A stretch of DNA of 64,000 nt from Cochliopodium minus (Eukaryota > Discosea > Himatismenida > Cochliopodiidae), in the NCBI GenBank assembly GCA_024220525.1, contig JAMYWO010000030.1, forward strand, positions 86,403-150,402, written 5' to 3'. Shown one piece after another: positions 1 through 11,416 of the stretch; position 1 is the stretch's first letter, and each line of letters begins with the position of its first letter. The notes under the pieces were generated by a model. The model made no database searches and had not been told where the DNA came from. It worked only from the letters and a program-made list of their open reading frames with translations. The position numbers and the translations under genes were made by a program.

Positions 1-2637
1 AATAAAATAAAACAATTAATTTGTTAAAAATGCAACCCAAAATAAAAAGGAAATCAAAAAAATATTTTTTTTTACGTCATCTTTTTGATCTATGAGCTTC
101 ATTTGCTTTAATGCAAAGATTTCTCCAGTCACAGTGTTCATGGCTCTGTAGACCGAGCCAAAAGCACCATTTCCTATTATTTCACCCAGCTGCCAAGTAA
201 TTTTAACTGGTTGGGGCTGCTGTTTCAAGAGTTGTTTGAGCTTTTCCTTCTCTAGTTCTAAAAATCAAGTATTAATGAAATTGATTCAAGAAATAAAAGT
301 TAAAAAAAGTATCTTAAGAAATAACTCAAATTAAAAAAAAAAATAAAATTATCAATTAATAATCTAAATAAAACCAGAGTGAAATGGTTTCACTTGAAAA
401 AAAAAAAAAATTCTATTATTCAAATATCAAATAATGAAATAAAAAAATATATATATATTACCCTCTAATTGAACTTTTTGAATGACAGGAGAGCTCAAAA
501 GCTGGTTGTTGCCACTGGTGCCGTGAAAGCTGGGAGGCAAAAGCAAATTCCCATTAGAAGAGTTTACATTGTTATTTCCACCAAAGTTATAATTACTTCC
601 GCTGTTGTTGCTATTGATGTGAATCATGTTATTTCCATTGCTATTACTGTTGCCATTGTTACTTACTTCGATGTTAAATTTACAAACATTGAGACCCCTG
701 TTGATGAAAAAAGAGAGGGCTTCTTCTAGATCGTCGCCGGACCTCACGGTGATTTGGTCTCCCTCCTCGTCCTCGTAGCTGATGACCACTTCGCTGCTGT
801 ACTGCTTCTCGAACTTCTCCTTGAACTCAATGTAGGATATGTTGGGAGAGACTGAAAATACTCTAAACTCGTTGTTATATTTACACTTTAGTTTGATCTA
901 TAAAAAAGGGTTAACAAAAAAAAAATTTTTTTTTTTTTATAAGTTATAGTGGGATTAAAAAAGATTTTATGAATAAATTATATTAAAAATTATATTAAAA
1001 ATTCATTGATAAAATCAGATGAATGTTTTAAAAATGAAAAATTAAAAGTAAAAGTTTTTTTTATAAAATTCATGTAAAAAAAAACCTTTGGAGCATTAGA
1101 GGGAGGGATGTTGGACGATCTTCTGGGAGAATCACTGAGAGAAAGGGTGCTGATAGAAGTGTTGATGGAGTCGCTGTTGGCAACGCGGAACTCATGGATG
1201 TCATCGTAAATCCTCACCATGTCTTTGCCCCCAACGATAAATATGTTGTTGTTGTTGTTGAACATGGTGTGGAAATATCTGCCAGACGGACATGAAGAAA
1301 CTTCCACGATGGACCAAATTCTTGTCGAAAAGCGAAACTCGAACAGATCTGAAAAGCAGTTCGCCCCGTCGCATCCCCCAAAGATGTACATCGAATCGTT
1401 GATCACTGTCGCTGTGTGGCCCCATCTTTTGGATGGAGGAGAACCCGAACCCTTTACAGTGCTCCAAGTTCTCGTATCTAAGAAGAATTATTCAAGAAAA
1501 TGTTTTAATTAAAAAAAAAAAAGCATTTAACTTGCTCAAATTATCTTTATATTTATAAAAATCATGAAATTGATTTTTGATTTGTCAAATTGTTTTTTTT
1601 GGATTGAATTTACCAAATTTATATTCTATTAAATCTCCTAATGTATCGGTTAGTGTCCTTCCACCAAAAACATAGATCGATCGTCCATGAACAACAGAGG
1701 AATGATGATAACTGAAAGAGGATAAATATAAATAGGTAATTACTTGTTTATTAAAATTATTTGTTGTCTGAGATAATTTATAAATTTGTGAAAATTTGAA
1801 ATAAAAGGGTACCGTTCTATAGATTTACATTCTTTCGAAAATTTGATTTTGGTCCATTTAGAATTTGAAGTGGAATATTCATACAACTCCTCACAACAAA
1901 ATCCATCATTATCATACCCACCAAAGAGATACATATTGTCTCCATATAGGTTGATGGATTGGCCATAACATGCATTTATTACAGCGCTGCCTTTATCGGG
2001 GATTATTTGACACCAAATTTTGGCATTGAAATCGAATTTTCTGAGATCGTTGTGATACCCATTTGATTTCCCACCGAATATATACAAATTTTTTTTCCAT
2101 ATCAATTGGCTATGAAAATGCCTTGCAAATGGAATATCCTCATTGCTTTTCAATTCTATCAAAATTGTCGTCTTATTATTATTATTATTATCTGTTTAGA
2201 ATTCAAAAATTTTGGTTAACGCAGTAAATAAAGAAATAATTATGATTGAATCTTTTAAATATCATAAGCTCTTATCTGATTGAATAGATTAACAATCTTA
2301 TAATGAATTTTCTTGGTAAATATATATTAATTTATAAGTGAAACAATGATGATTCTATATTTCTTGTATTTTAGATTTTTTTATAAAGAGATTAAAAATT
2401 TACTCAAATCCAATAAATATAGCTCATTCGAGAATTTCCCACTATCAGTTGCTCCCCCAAAAAAAACTATTTTATTCTCATCCAACATAGAGCTAGATAA
2501 ACCATATTTTTTATGATATTGACTAGAAGAGACAAGCAACCAAGATCCTTAAATATAAATGATGTTATTTGGTTGAAATAATTTGAATTTTTGAGATTCA
2601 TTAAATTTAAACCTCTAGTTGAAGGATATTTGTTCAT
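1..2637 (-). CDS. Kelch-PB1-MAP3K-like protein kinase (3' end outside window)
   Basis: Seven exons join in frame: 2613-2637, 2404-2547, 1813-2191, 1614-1711, 1086-1477, 462-897 and 76-257, and the last ends at a gtaaaa donor leading out of the window. The N-terminal about 350 residues are kelch repeats, with the recurring pattern hydrophobic-YIFGG (FFGGATDSG, YIFGGKSNG, YLFGGYDND, YVFGGRTL, YIFGGCDG). Next comes a PB1 domain (SYEDEEGDQITVRSGDDLEE is the acidic OPCA-type motif), then an Asn/Ser-rich linker and a short charged helix. The start of a kinase follows, with glycine loop GNGAFGSVYRA and ATP lysine in FALKQMK. PB1 plus a kinase of this type is the MEKK2/3 arrangement. The kelch propeller in the same chain is the odd part. 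The catalytic loop is not visible. It shares a 120-bp divergent promoter with the next gene. The domain calls are secure; the exon joins are by hand. Confidence 0.82.
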
Positions 2638-2757
2638 ATTTGATATTAATAGTGTTATTTAAACCTATTTTTTTTATTTTAATTTTCTTTCAACCAAAAG
2701 GGAATATAAAAATAAAATTAGAAAACCCAATCAATAGTAACTTTTTATATTTCACTA

Positions 2758-4967
2758 ATGGAATCTTACTATGATCAATTTTCGTTGATTGAGGCCACAA
2801 TGTTGGGAAGAAAAGAAATTATAGAATATAAACTGGTTATAAAAAAAGAAGATGTCAATTTTGTATCAAGGAGAGATGAACTTCAAGATACAGCTTTACA
2901 TAGTAAAAATAATCTATTAATTATTTGATCACTTGTATATCTTTTTTTTTGTCTAATAAACATATCAAACAAATATTCTCCTCAAAAGAGGCATCTTATA
3001 ATGGAAATGTGGAAATCTGCGATCGTAAAAAAAAGTTTGAAATATTATTTGCTATGAAGAATTAAGTTTTGAAACAATATATTGTCATCTGTCTAACAGT
3101 ATTGCTAAAACATAAAGCAAATCCAAATGCGAGGCAAAAATAACAAGTTAATCTCCATATTCAAAAATTAATTCGATTTATAAAAAAAAAAGAAATGTCA
3201 ATAACAATACACCCTTGTTCGATTCTGCCAAAAGTAGTTTAGAGTGTACTCTCTTATTACTCAAAAATGGAGCAAATCCGAATGCAAGAAATAACGAAAG
3301 AGAAAGACCAATTGACAAAAGGTAAAAAGTTTCATTTTAAAATTTTTTCAACATTAAAAAAAAAAGTGAACTAAATAACAATCACATTGTAAAAAATTTG
3401 CTGTCTTTGTTCACCACATCTTTTTTGCAAGAAAAACTCAAAAAGCTTTCAAGCATTGACCAGAGCCTACACCAAGAAGTGTTCATTTGCCAAAACCAAA
3501 GTTTTTATGTGCATTATAGTTTGTTGTCAGTGAGGAGTCCCTTACTTTTGAATCTCTTTCTTGAAAAAAAGGTAAAGAGCCATTTCGAAGACAAAGATGC
3601 AGAAGAAACTTTGATCATAGAACATAGTAAAGTATGTAACGTATTATTCGAATTTCTTTATTCGGATACTTTTGATTTTTCTGCATTCAGTGATTGGGAT
3701 GAATCGTTGTTTTTGGAACTCTTCATGATATGTGAAAAATTAAAAATTTCGAGGCTATTTTCCTTCTCTGTTTTGGTGTATCCTCATATTTTGTCTTCTG
3801 AAAAAGAGTTTTGGGTTTCTAATTCCAAGTTTTCCTTTTTCCTGAATGATCCTTGGATCTGCGAAATAATTAACTCTTCCATTTTTTCTATCTCTTCTGG
3901 AAATTCCTCTTCGGAAAGCTTCAAAAAAGAACAAAATACAGGTTCTACTAATTTGGTTGTTACCTCTTCTACTTATCAAAGTGACCTCCACTTATTGTTT
4001 CACAAGGGAATGGAGCATTACAGTGACATATCTTTGGAAGTATTCTCAGAAGAGACAAAAGAAACAAAAGTTTTTGATCTCCATAAAGTATGTTTAACTA
4101 TTTTTTAACTTTTTAGCTAATAAATTACTCTTTGTTAAATAATTTAGATATTTTTGGCCAATTTGGAATTTTTTAATAGAAAATTGGTGATTTCTTCATT
4201 GAAAATTGACGAAAACACTCACAAAACACATCTTAGTTTGGATAACTTTGATTGCTTAATGAAATCCGCTTACACAACTTTTGTTGGTGATGATGATATT
4301 GAAGAGGATGTTGCATTAAAGATAATCATTGCAAAAGACTTTTATGGGATCAATAATCAAGAATTGTTGGAAAAATGTGTTAAACGCATCAAACAAATTA
4401 CAAATACACATAATTGTGTCAAAATATTTGAAACTGCTTACCAGGTAATTAAATTTTTTTTAAAAAAAATTAATACCAAATTTCATTTTTTCTAACAGTA
4501 TGGGTTCGAGGATGTCAAAGAAGAGACTTTGTTTTACATATTTCGATCCAAAGAAATTTTTTCCGAAGTTGTTGAAGACATATCTTCTCAAATATTTGAG
4601 TCAGTTGACAGCTCTGAGAACTGTATTGAAGTCAGGAACATGTTCATTAAAAACTTGTCCGATTCTAAAAAGCATCTTTCCTATCTGAAATCCTTCCAAA
4701 TTGCGCCCATATTTCCTTCTATTTGTCTTTTAGGATTTGTCGACCTTGTAATTATTGTTTCATTGATTTTTTTTGTATTAAATAATCTTTTTTATAAAAA
4801 AGAGGGAGAAGCTTTTCGACATGATTTTTACTTATGACTTTCAGTTCAAGAAGAGGATTGTGGAATCCCTCATGGATCATTTGTTAAGGTGGGTTACCAA
4901 AAATCAGCTTGTGACACTGGATGAACAATTGGAATATATGAAACAAATTAAAAAAGAAATTGGTTGA
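2758..4967 (+). CDS. Ankyrin repeat / double BTB-POZ protein
   Basis: The first exon (2758-2902) starts at an ATG. Ankyrin repeats follow over about 180 residues, with LHKASYNGNVEICD, LLLKHKANPNAR and LLLKNGANPNAR as hallmarks. Then come a BTB domain (about 3420-3760, FICQNQSFYVHYSLLSVRSP is the strand-helix core) and a second BTB (about 3985-4330, HYSDISLEVF then FDLHKIFLANLEFF). A BACK-like helical tail ends at TGA 4965-4967. This order resembles ABTB/BPOZ proteins, which act as CUL3 adaptors; that role is inferred from the family. Introns are short. The one at 3134-3192 appears to use a GC donor (see findings). The last exon joins GACCTT to TTCAAGAAG across 4750-4844. A transmembrane-looking translation at about 4733-4795 is intron read-through and is excluded. 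Confidence 0.8.
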
Positions 4968-5037
4968 TAAGAGAAACCTTTATTTGGAATAAAATTTTTA
5001 TTTTTTTTCTCGAAGAAAAATTAATAAAAAAATTTGT

Positions 5038-7220
5038 ATGATGAAAGTGAGTAATAATCTCAATGAGATATGTATTTTCAATCAGCCTCTCGTGATGGGA
5101 ACAGAAAATAAAAATGTTGAATTTTCATTTGAAAAAATAATGAACGATAATTTCAATGATTTGAAGAATTTGAATGATGAATCAGGTATATAAAACATCA
5201 TATGAGAAAATATTTAATAATAATAATCCAAAAGAAATAATTCATCAATATAATTAGCCTATTCTTTTTTTTCATGATATCAACCTATAATTATTTTATT
5301 GACGAATTGTTAATTTTTCTTTCTTGAATAAAAAAAGAACAATTGTGCACATTTTTTCTAAAGGGAACTTGTAAGAAAGGAGATAAATGCCAATACAAAC
5401 ATACAAGGGGAGATAAATCGGTAGTGTGCAAACATTGGCTTAGAGGATTATGTAAAAAGGGATTACAATGCGAATTCTTGCACGAGTATGATCTGGAGAA
5501 GATGCCTGAATGCCATTTCTTCGCAGGAAGTGAATGCACCAATCCAGATTGCGAATTCAGACATGTGCATCCTGATGACAAGATAAAGGACTGTTGCTGG
5601 TATTTATTTAAAAATTCTTATATTGAAAAATGATTGATACAAGGATCAATATTAATCATCTCATTGATCATTTATAGTTTTTATGTTGAGATATTTAAAT
5701 TCTCAAAAAAATTTTCATTATCATTTAAAGATTTTTTGTTAACCAATATCCAATTTGGTTTATTATCACAATTGTTGAATATAATCTGGAAAAAAATTAA
5801 TCAGTGATTATAAATATAATATTTATAACCTTGCTATAAATTGAAATAATTATTCAATTCACATCGATATATTCCATCCATAATGCTATCTGCATTAACA
5901 ATTGTTTTTTTACTTAAGGTATAACAGAGGTTTCTGTAAATATGGTCCAAAGTGCAAAAACAGACACGTTAGAAAAGTTGCGTGTGAAAATTATTTGGCG
6001 GGATTTTGTCCATTGGGACCCAACTGCAGATTCGGACATCCCAAATTCGAACTTCCCATCACTGACAATCGTAACAGAAATAATGGCGGGAAATTACGTC
6101 CTTTGCTTGTTTGTCATAATTGTAATCAGGAGGGTCATAAGATGAGTAGTTGTCCTGAGAGGAATAACATGAATAATAACAACATTAATAATAACATGAA
6201 CAACAATAACGGTATGGGAATTATTAATATGGGTGGCAATATGAATAACAATAATATGAACGGCATGAATAATAATAATATGAACAAGAAAGTGAAAACT
6301 AAAGATTTTACAAATTCTAGTAAATTTTTTATTATTTTTATCCATAATTATTATTTAATTAATAAAATAGTTTTTTATTCATATCAAGTAATTTTTTTAA
6401 AAAATTCTCTTTCTAATCTTATTTCTTGATTTCAGTTTGTTTTACTTGCGGGCTTCGTGGACATGAGGGTTGCAACCGAAAACAAGTGAACAACAACAAC
6501 AGAAACCCACAACAATTGCAACAGCAGCAACAGGGTGGAAACTTTAAAAACTTTCCCAACAACAACATGAACCCACAAGGTTTCAACCAACAAGTACCGG
6601 GCGGAAATTTTCAACAGAATCAACAACCAAACCTACAAAACAAGAATTTTGGACAGCAAAACAATTTTCAACACAACAATCAAAACCGTCAAAATTATCA
6701 ACACAATCAGAATTTCAACCAGCAACAACAAGTGCCTGGCGGAAATTTACAGCAGAATCAACAACCTAACAACCAACCACTACAACCCAACAACCCCAAT
6801 TTCAATCAGCAACAACAAGTACCTGGTGGAAATTTCCAACAGAATCAGCAACAACCAAACCTACAAAATAAGAATTTTGGACAGCAAAACAATTTTCAAC
6901 ACAATAATCAAAACCGTCAAAATTATCAACACAACAATCATAACAGAAATCGTTTTAATCAACACAACAACCAAAACTTCAATCAGCAAGGTGGAAACCA
7001 ACAACAGGGCGGAAATTTTCAGAATCAACATCAGCAGAGATACAACCAGCAACACAATCAACAGGGTGGCAATCAACAACAGGGGGGAAATTTTCAGAAT
7101 CAGCATCAGCAGAGATACAACCAGCAACACAACCAACAGGGTGGAAACCAACAACAGGGCGGAAATCAACAAGGTGGAAACCAACCCCAAAATTTTCAAA
7201 GATACAATAATAACAACTAA
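5038..7220 (+). CDS. CPSF4: CPSF30 / Yth1-like polyadenylation factor with prion-like tail
   Basis: This is the 30-kDa subunit of the cleavage and polyadenylation factor, which recognises the AAUAAA region of pre-mRNA. Four exons: 5038 (or 5041, two adjacent ATGs) to about 5185, 5340-5599, 5919-6319 and 6436-7220. Five CCCH zinc fingers are visible. The diagnostic stretch VCKHWLRGLCKKGLQCEF is nearly identical to animal CPSF30, followed by LHEYDLEKMPECHFF, then RGFCKYGPKCKNRH and YLAGFCPLGPNCRFGHPKFE. Two CCHC-type knuckles follow (CHNCNQEGHKMSSC and a shorter CFTCGLRGHEGC). The last about 250 residues are Gln/Asn/Gly-rich tandem repeats, unlike the short tail of animal CPSF30. The 319-nt intron at 5600-5918 splits the fourth finger. 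Homology is certain. What the tail does is unknown; it could drive condensation. Confidence 0.93.
6588..7206 (+). repeat. Coding tandem repeats in the CPSF30 tail
   Basis: Two repeat families lie in the last exon. A unit of roughly 120 bp begins near 6588 and recurs near 6811, encoding QVPGGNFQQNQQ then NFGQQNNFQHNNQNRQNYQH; a partial copy lies near 6724. A second unit of exactly 75 bp starts at 6990, 7065 and (partial) 7140, encoding GGNQQQGGNFQNQHQQRYNQ. The periods are multiples of three, so copy-number change keeps the frame. Confidence 0.85.
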
Positions 7221-7331
7221 GTGTTACTAAAGCTTTCATCTTTTTTTTTCCGAATTTAAATAAAATGATTTTATGATTCCTTTTTTTCTTTAATTGAAAA
7301 TAAAAATTAAACTTTATTTTTCCTTAATTCC

Positions 7332-9795
7332 TCAGATGTGTAAATTTCCGTGTCCAAGAGATTTCTCTATTTTAACTATTTTTTTTTTTAATAATAAATA
7401 ATAAATCAGAAGAAAAAAAAAGAAAATTAAAGAATGAATACTCCTGAACTGTTCATTAACTGGCTCAATGAACTTTAAGTTGAAAATTTTCATGTTGACT
7501 GCATATAATACTTCGGCGTTCTTGGAGAAAGTAAAAACAATCTCGTAATCAAAATAGAATTGTTCATTGCTAGGAGCAACAGGGAGGGTCTAAAAAATTT
7601 TATTAGAAAATTAACGATTTGAAATGAAAAAATAATTCACCTCTTCTCTACGTTTGTGAATGACTTGGATGGTGTTGGGTTGAATCTCTATTGAAATTTT
7701 CCATCCCTCTTGGCCTTTGTAATCTTTCACCATCACGGGGAGTCTGGTTGCGACCAAAAGCTTTCTTTTTGCGTGTGCGATAATCCCTTCGAAAATTAAA
7801 TAAAAAATTAAAAAAAATTAAAAAAAAAAAACCTTGATGAATACTCTTGAAGATACGTACTGTTGGAGAGTCTTTGGGCAAAATGTCGCAAAAAATTTTC
7901 TCGGTGAGATAGGGGACGTCGCGAGGTTTATCCCAAACCTTTGGGTCATAGAAATTATCGTACATAAATTTAACAACGTTCTAAAAAATGTAAAAATAAA
8001 ATTTAATAAAAATAAAAATAATGAAAGTGGAAATTAAAAATAAAAATAAAAAATAAAACAAAAAAAATAAATAGATTGAATTATTAAAAAAATAAAAATT
8101 ACTTTGTAGACATCCTCTTCTTCGAGGACTTTGGTGACTTCCTTGATGATATGAATGAGCTGTTTTTCAGATTCTTTGAGATGGTTTTCATCGTGTTTTG
8201 TTTCCATTTTGGAGAAGTTGCCAGACTCTCTTCTCTTTGTGGAGATGATCCTGTTGAAATCCGCCTAAGTAATTGTTTTTTTAAAATTAAAAAATTTTTT
8301 TTTTTTTAAAATACATCTAGAAACATTTTTTAATTTTATTTTTTTATCTTCACATATTTACATTTACATATTTTATTTTTATTTTTATTTTTTATTTTTT
8401 ATTTTTAAAATTTTTATATTTTTTTTTTTATTATTTTTATTTTTATTTTTTATTTATGTTTTCATTATTTCTACTTTTTTCATTGATTTTTTGATTTTTT
8501 GATTTTTAATTTTATTTTTTAAATTTTTTATTTTCACGATAATTTTTTTTTACAGCAATTTTCCTGTCAGTAAAAGCGACTCCAATGGGAGAGATACGAA
8601 CACGTTCGTGATCTCGCTTGTCCTTCTTACGATGCAAGACGTTGGAACAGAGATGGCAGAAACACGCTTTGCATGATGCACATTCTTCGTCTGCTGTTGT
8701 CACTTCGTCTTCGCAGTTGTTGCACATCAAGTTTTTTGTTTTGGCTGGAACCAGCACGAAATATCTGATTTTTTTTTTAAAAAAAATTTTTAATTGATTA
8801 TAATAATAAATGATTAATAAAATTTAAAAAATCTGATTTAAATAAAAAATAATGAATAAAAAAATAATAAAAAATAAAAAAATAAAAATAAAAAAAATTT
8901 GAAATAAAAAATAAAAAATAAAAATAAAAATAAAAATGAAAATAAAAAAAATAAAATAAAAATAAAATAAAAATAAAATAAAATATAAATAATAAAATAT
9001 AAATAATAAAATATAAAAATAATAATGAATAAAAAAAATATAATAAAAAAAATATAATAATAAAAAAAAAATGAAAAAATTAAAATTTTATAAAAAAGTT
9101 TTTATTTTTGGGTTTTACCTGGAAGAATCTTTGGTGTTTTGCAAGGAGAAGGATTTATCGTGACTGGTGTATTCTAAAAGGACTACTTGTGGGTTCTTTT
9201 GGTCGGTGAGTCTCAGCTTCAAATTTGTCTCGTCAAGTTTGGTAATGTGCACGAATCCTTGGTTGGTGAATTGAGGCCACTTTACTGCACTAATAAAATA
9301 AATAATAAAAAAATAAAAGATTAAATTAAAATTAATAAAAAATAAAAAAAAAAAAAGAAAAAAGAAAAAAAATGCTTTTAAAAATATCAGAATATTTCAA
9401 TTTATTTGAAGTTTTAAAATGTATTGAGAGATATATAAATAAAGATAAATTATGGTTCTTTCTATTAATTATGATATTTAATGATAAGATTTTTTTTCTA
9501 TTGTGATATAAATTAATATCATTCTTAAATTCTTCCGTTAATTTTTTGTGTACCTATATTCTTTGTCGGATTTGATTCCCTGCAATTGATACCAGATATG
9601 GAATGACACCTCCTTCATCTTCTCGAAATTCTCAATATCTATCTGTTCATTCCTTGCCTTCGGACAATTGATCTCTATTCTGGAAGCCAATCTGTGCAAA
9701 TCTTTGGACACTGCCAGATTCTCAACTGGAGAGTTCAAAATGGTTTCTATTTCATCTTCAAATGACCATTCTTCTTTGGCCAAATTATCCAACAT
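7332..9795 (-). CDS. B-box-like zinc-finger protein, function unknown
   Basis: About eight exons join in frame, starting at ATG 9795 and reading down to a TGA at 7332-7334; the last small exon is the least certain. The N-terminal exon is acidic and helical. A beta-rich exon follows (AVKWPQFTNQGFVHITKLDE). Then comes a cysteine/histidine cluster at about 8570-8735 (CNNCEDE, CASCKACFCHLC, later HRKKDKRDH) with the spacing of a B-box or related cross-brace finger. The C-terminal 200 residues are well ordered (LPKDSPTVRIFKSIHQG, IIAHAKRKLLVATRLPVMVK, FYFDYEIVFTFSKNAEVLYA). They look like one conserved globular domain, but I do not recognise the family. The introns are extremely A/T-monotonous. 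It shares a 190-bp divergent promoter with the ASCH gene. Confidence 0.6.
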
Positions 9796-9985
9796 ATGGT
9801 TTTTAATCCTTTTTATTTATTATTTTTGAAAATCATAATTAAAACTTTTCATTTTAGCTTAATATAAAGAATCAAGAGTATACGAGATATATTGAAGAAT
9901 AATTTATCATAAAAATTTTTTTTCATCAATCCTTCATCACCAATTAAAATTCAAAAGCATAGGTTGAATAATAAAAATAAAAGTA

Positions 9986-11122
9986 ATGGAAATCAACAAT
10001 AGGAAAAAGTCAAACAATCGTAATTCGAGATTGGATGGATCCAACAAAAGACCAACCACAAATACCGTTTCTTCAAGCTTGAATGATCCTCCAAAAAAAA
10101 ATATCACCCAAAATCAAATGATACAAAGCAATAATAATTACACAACCACAAAGGATGAAGAAAATGGGCCAACAATTTTGATAGATTTGGAGATACCAAA
10201 AAATATACCAATAGATTTGGATAAAGGTAAATAGCTTCCAATTATAAATCAAATGCTGGATCATTGTATGAAAAAACTATAAAACTGATAAAGATATAAC
10301 AACATGTTCACAAAGTTACAAATATTTGATTATTTCTTCCATATTCAAATATACATCAATAATCAAATGATTGATGTATCAATATTTTTATAATTTATAA
10401 TTTTGCTTTGATTTTTGGACTGAACTTTAGTTTTTTTAAAAAAATTCTATTAAAAAGGAATGTGTTTGACCATGCATCAACCTTATGCTTCCTTGCTTGT
10501 GTATGGCATAAAGAGAGTAGAAGGCAGAAGTTGGATTTCCAAAAATTTTCAAAGAGGAAGATTGTGGATACACTCCTCTACATACGAGGCAACCACGTAA
10601 ATAAAAACAATTTTTTATTGGTCGTTTTGTATTTGTTTTTAAAATATCTTCATTTTGTTAAATCTTTTGTTTATTTTTGAATGGCATTCAAATCTGAAAA
10701 AATTGAACTTTGCAACTATTTTTTTTTTTAATTTTGAAATTTTTTATTTTGAAAATAATGTGTTTGAATGAATAAATTTCCCACATCACAATTTTTTCTA
10801 AAATAGGGACGAGATAGAAGATTTAGAAGACTTTTACATCCACACATACAAACAAATGAACCTCAAATTTCCTCCTAACTACCCCAAAAGCGTCTTGCTG
10901 GGATACGTTGATGTGGAAAAGCAAATTTCGAATAATCAATACAAAAAAGAATATTTCGGAAAACTCATCGAAGAGAACGGCTCCAACTACGTCTTCGTTT
11001 GCACAAACCCCACTTCCTTGAAGTTCCCAGTCGAGATGAAGGGTAATCACAAGATTTGGAAGTTGGATGAGAATGTTTGGGAGATGGCCAAGTCTTCTTT
11101 GGTTCTCAAACATTCCAAGTGA
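9986..11122 (+). CDS. ASCH-domain protein related to the TRIP4/ASC-1 C-terminus
   Basis: Three exons (9986-10226, 10458-10596, 10807-11122) join in frame, giving about 230 residues. The first about 80 residues are basic and Asn-rich, without structure I recognise. The rest is an ASCH domain matching the C-terminus of TRIP4. CLTMHQPYASLLVYGIKRVE and GRLWIHSS are the signature motifs, followed by PNYPKSVLLGYVDVEKQ, YVFVCTNP and GNHKIWKLD. TRIP4 is a subunit of the ASCC ribosome-rescue/alkylation-repair complex, where ASCH is a nucleic-acid-binding fold. The TRIP4 zinc finger is absent, so this is a stand-alone ASCH protein rather than a full TRIP4. A nucleic-acid role is inferred. Family assignment is strong; start choice rests on the only good upstream ATG. 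Confidence 0.82.
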
Positions 11123-11416
11123 AATATCTCTCTTTTGTTAATTCAAAAAAAGATCTGTATCATTTTTGTGAACTCCAAAAAAACTTTTCATTTTTTTTTA
11201 TTACATCTTCATAACCCCTTTTTTCTCATTCTTCACTTTTTTTCCATCACTAACTTTTCCACAACTTTTTTAACTAAGTGGAATTTTGCTTAAAGAGAAC
11301 TAACAAAATTTGTTAAACATCAGTTTCATTGTCAAAAATTACAATGAAATCCAATGCTTTGATGTGATAATCAATTTAAATTGAGGAAAAAAAAAAGAAT
11401 TTTATTTTTTATATCT

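Noticed and set aside
5600-5918. Hairpins in the long CPSF30 intron (TTGAA/TTCAA, AACCAA/TTGGTT) as a possible intronic RNA
   Set aside because: Stems are 6-7 bp of mostly A/T and not nested; expected by chance at this composition.
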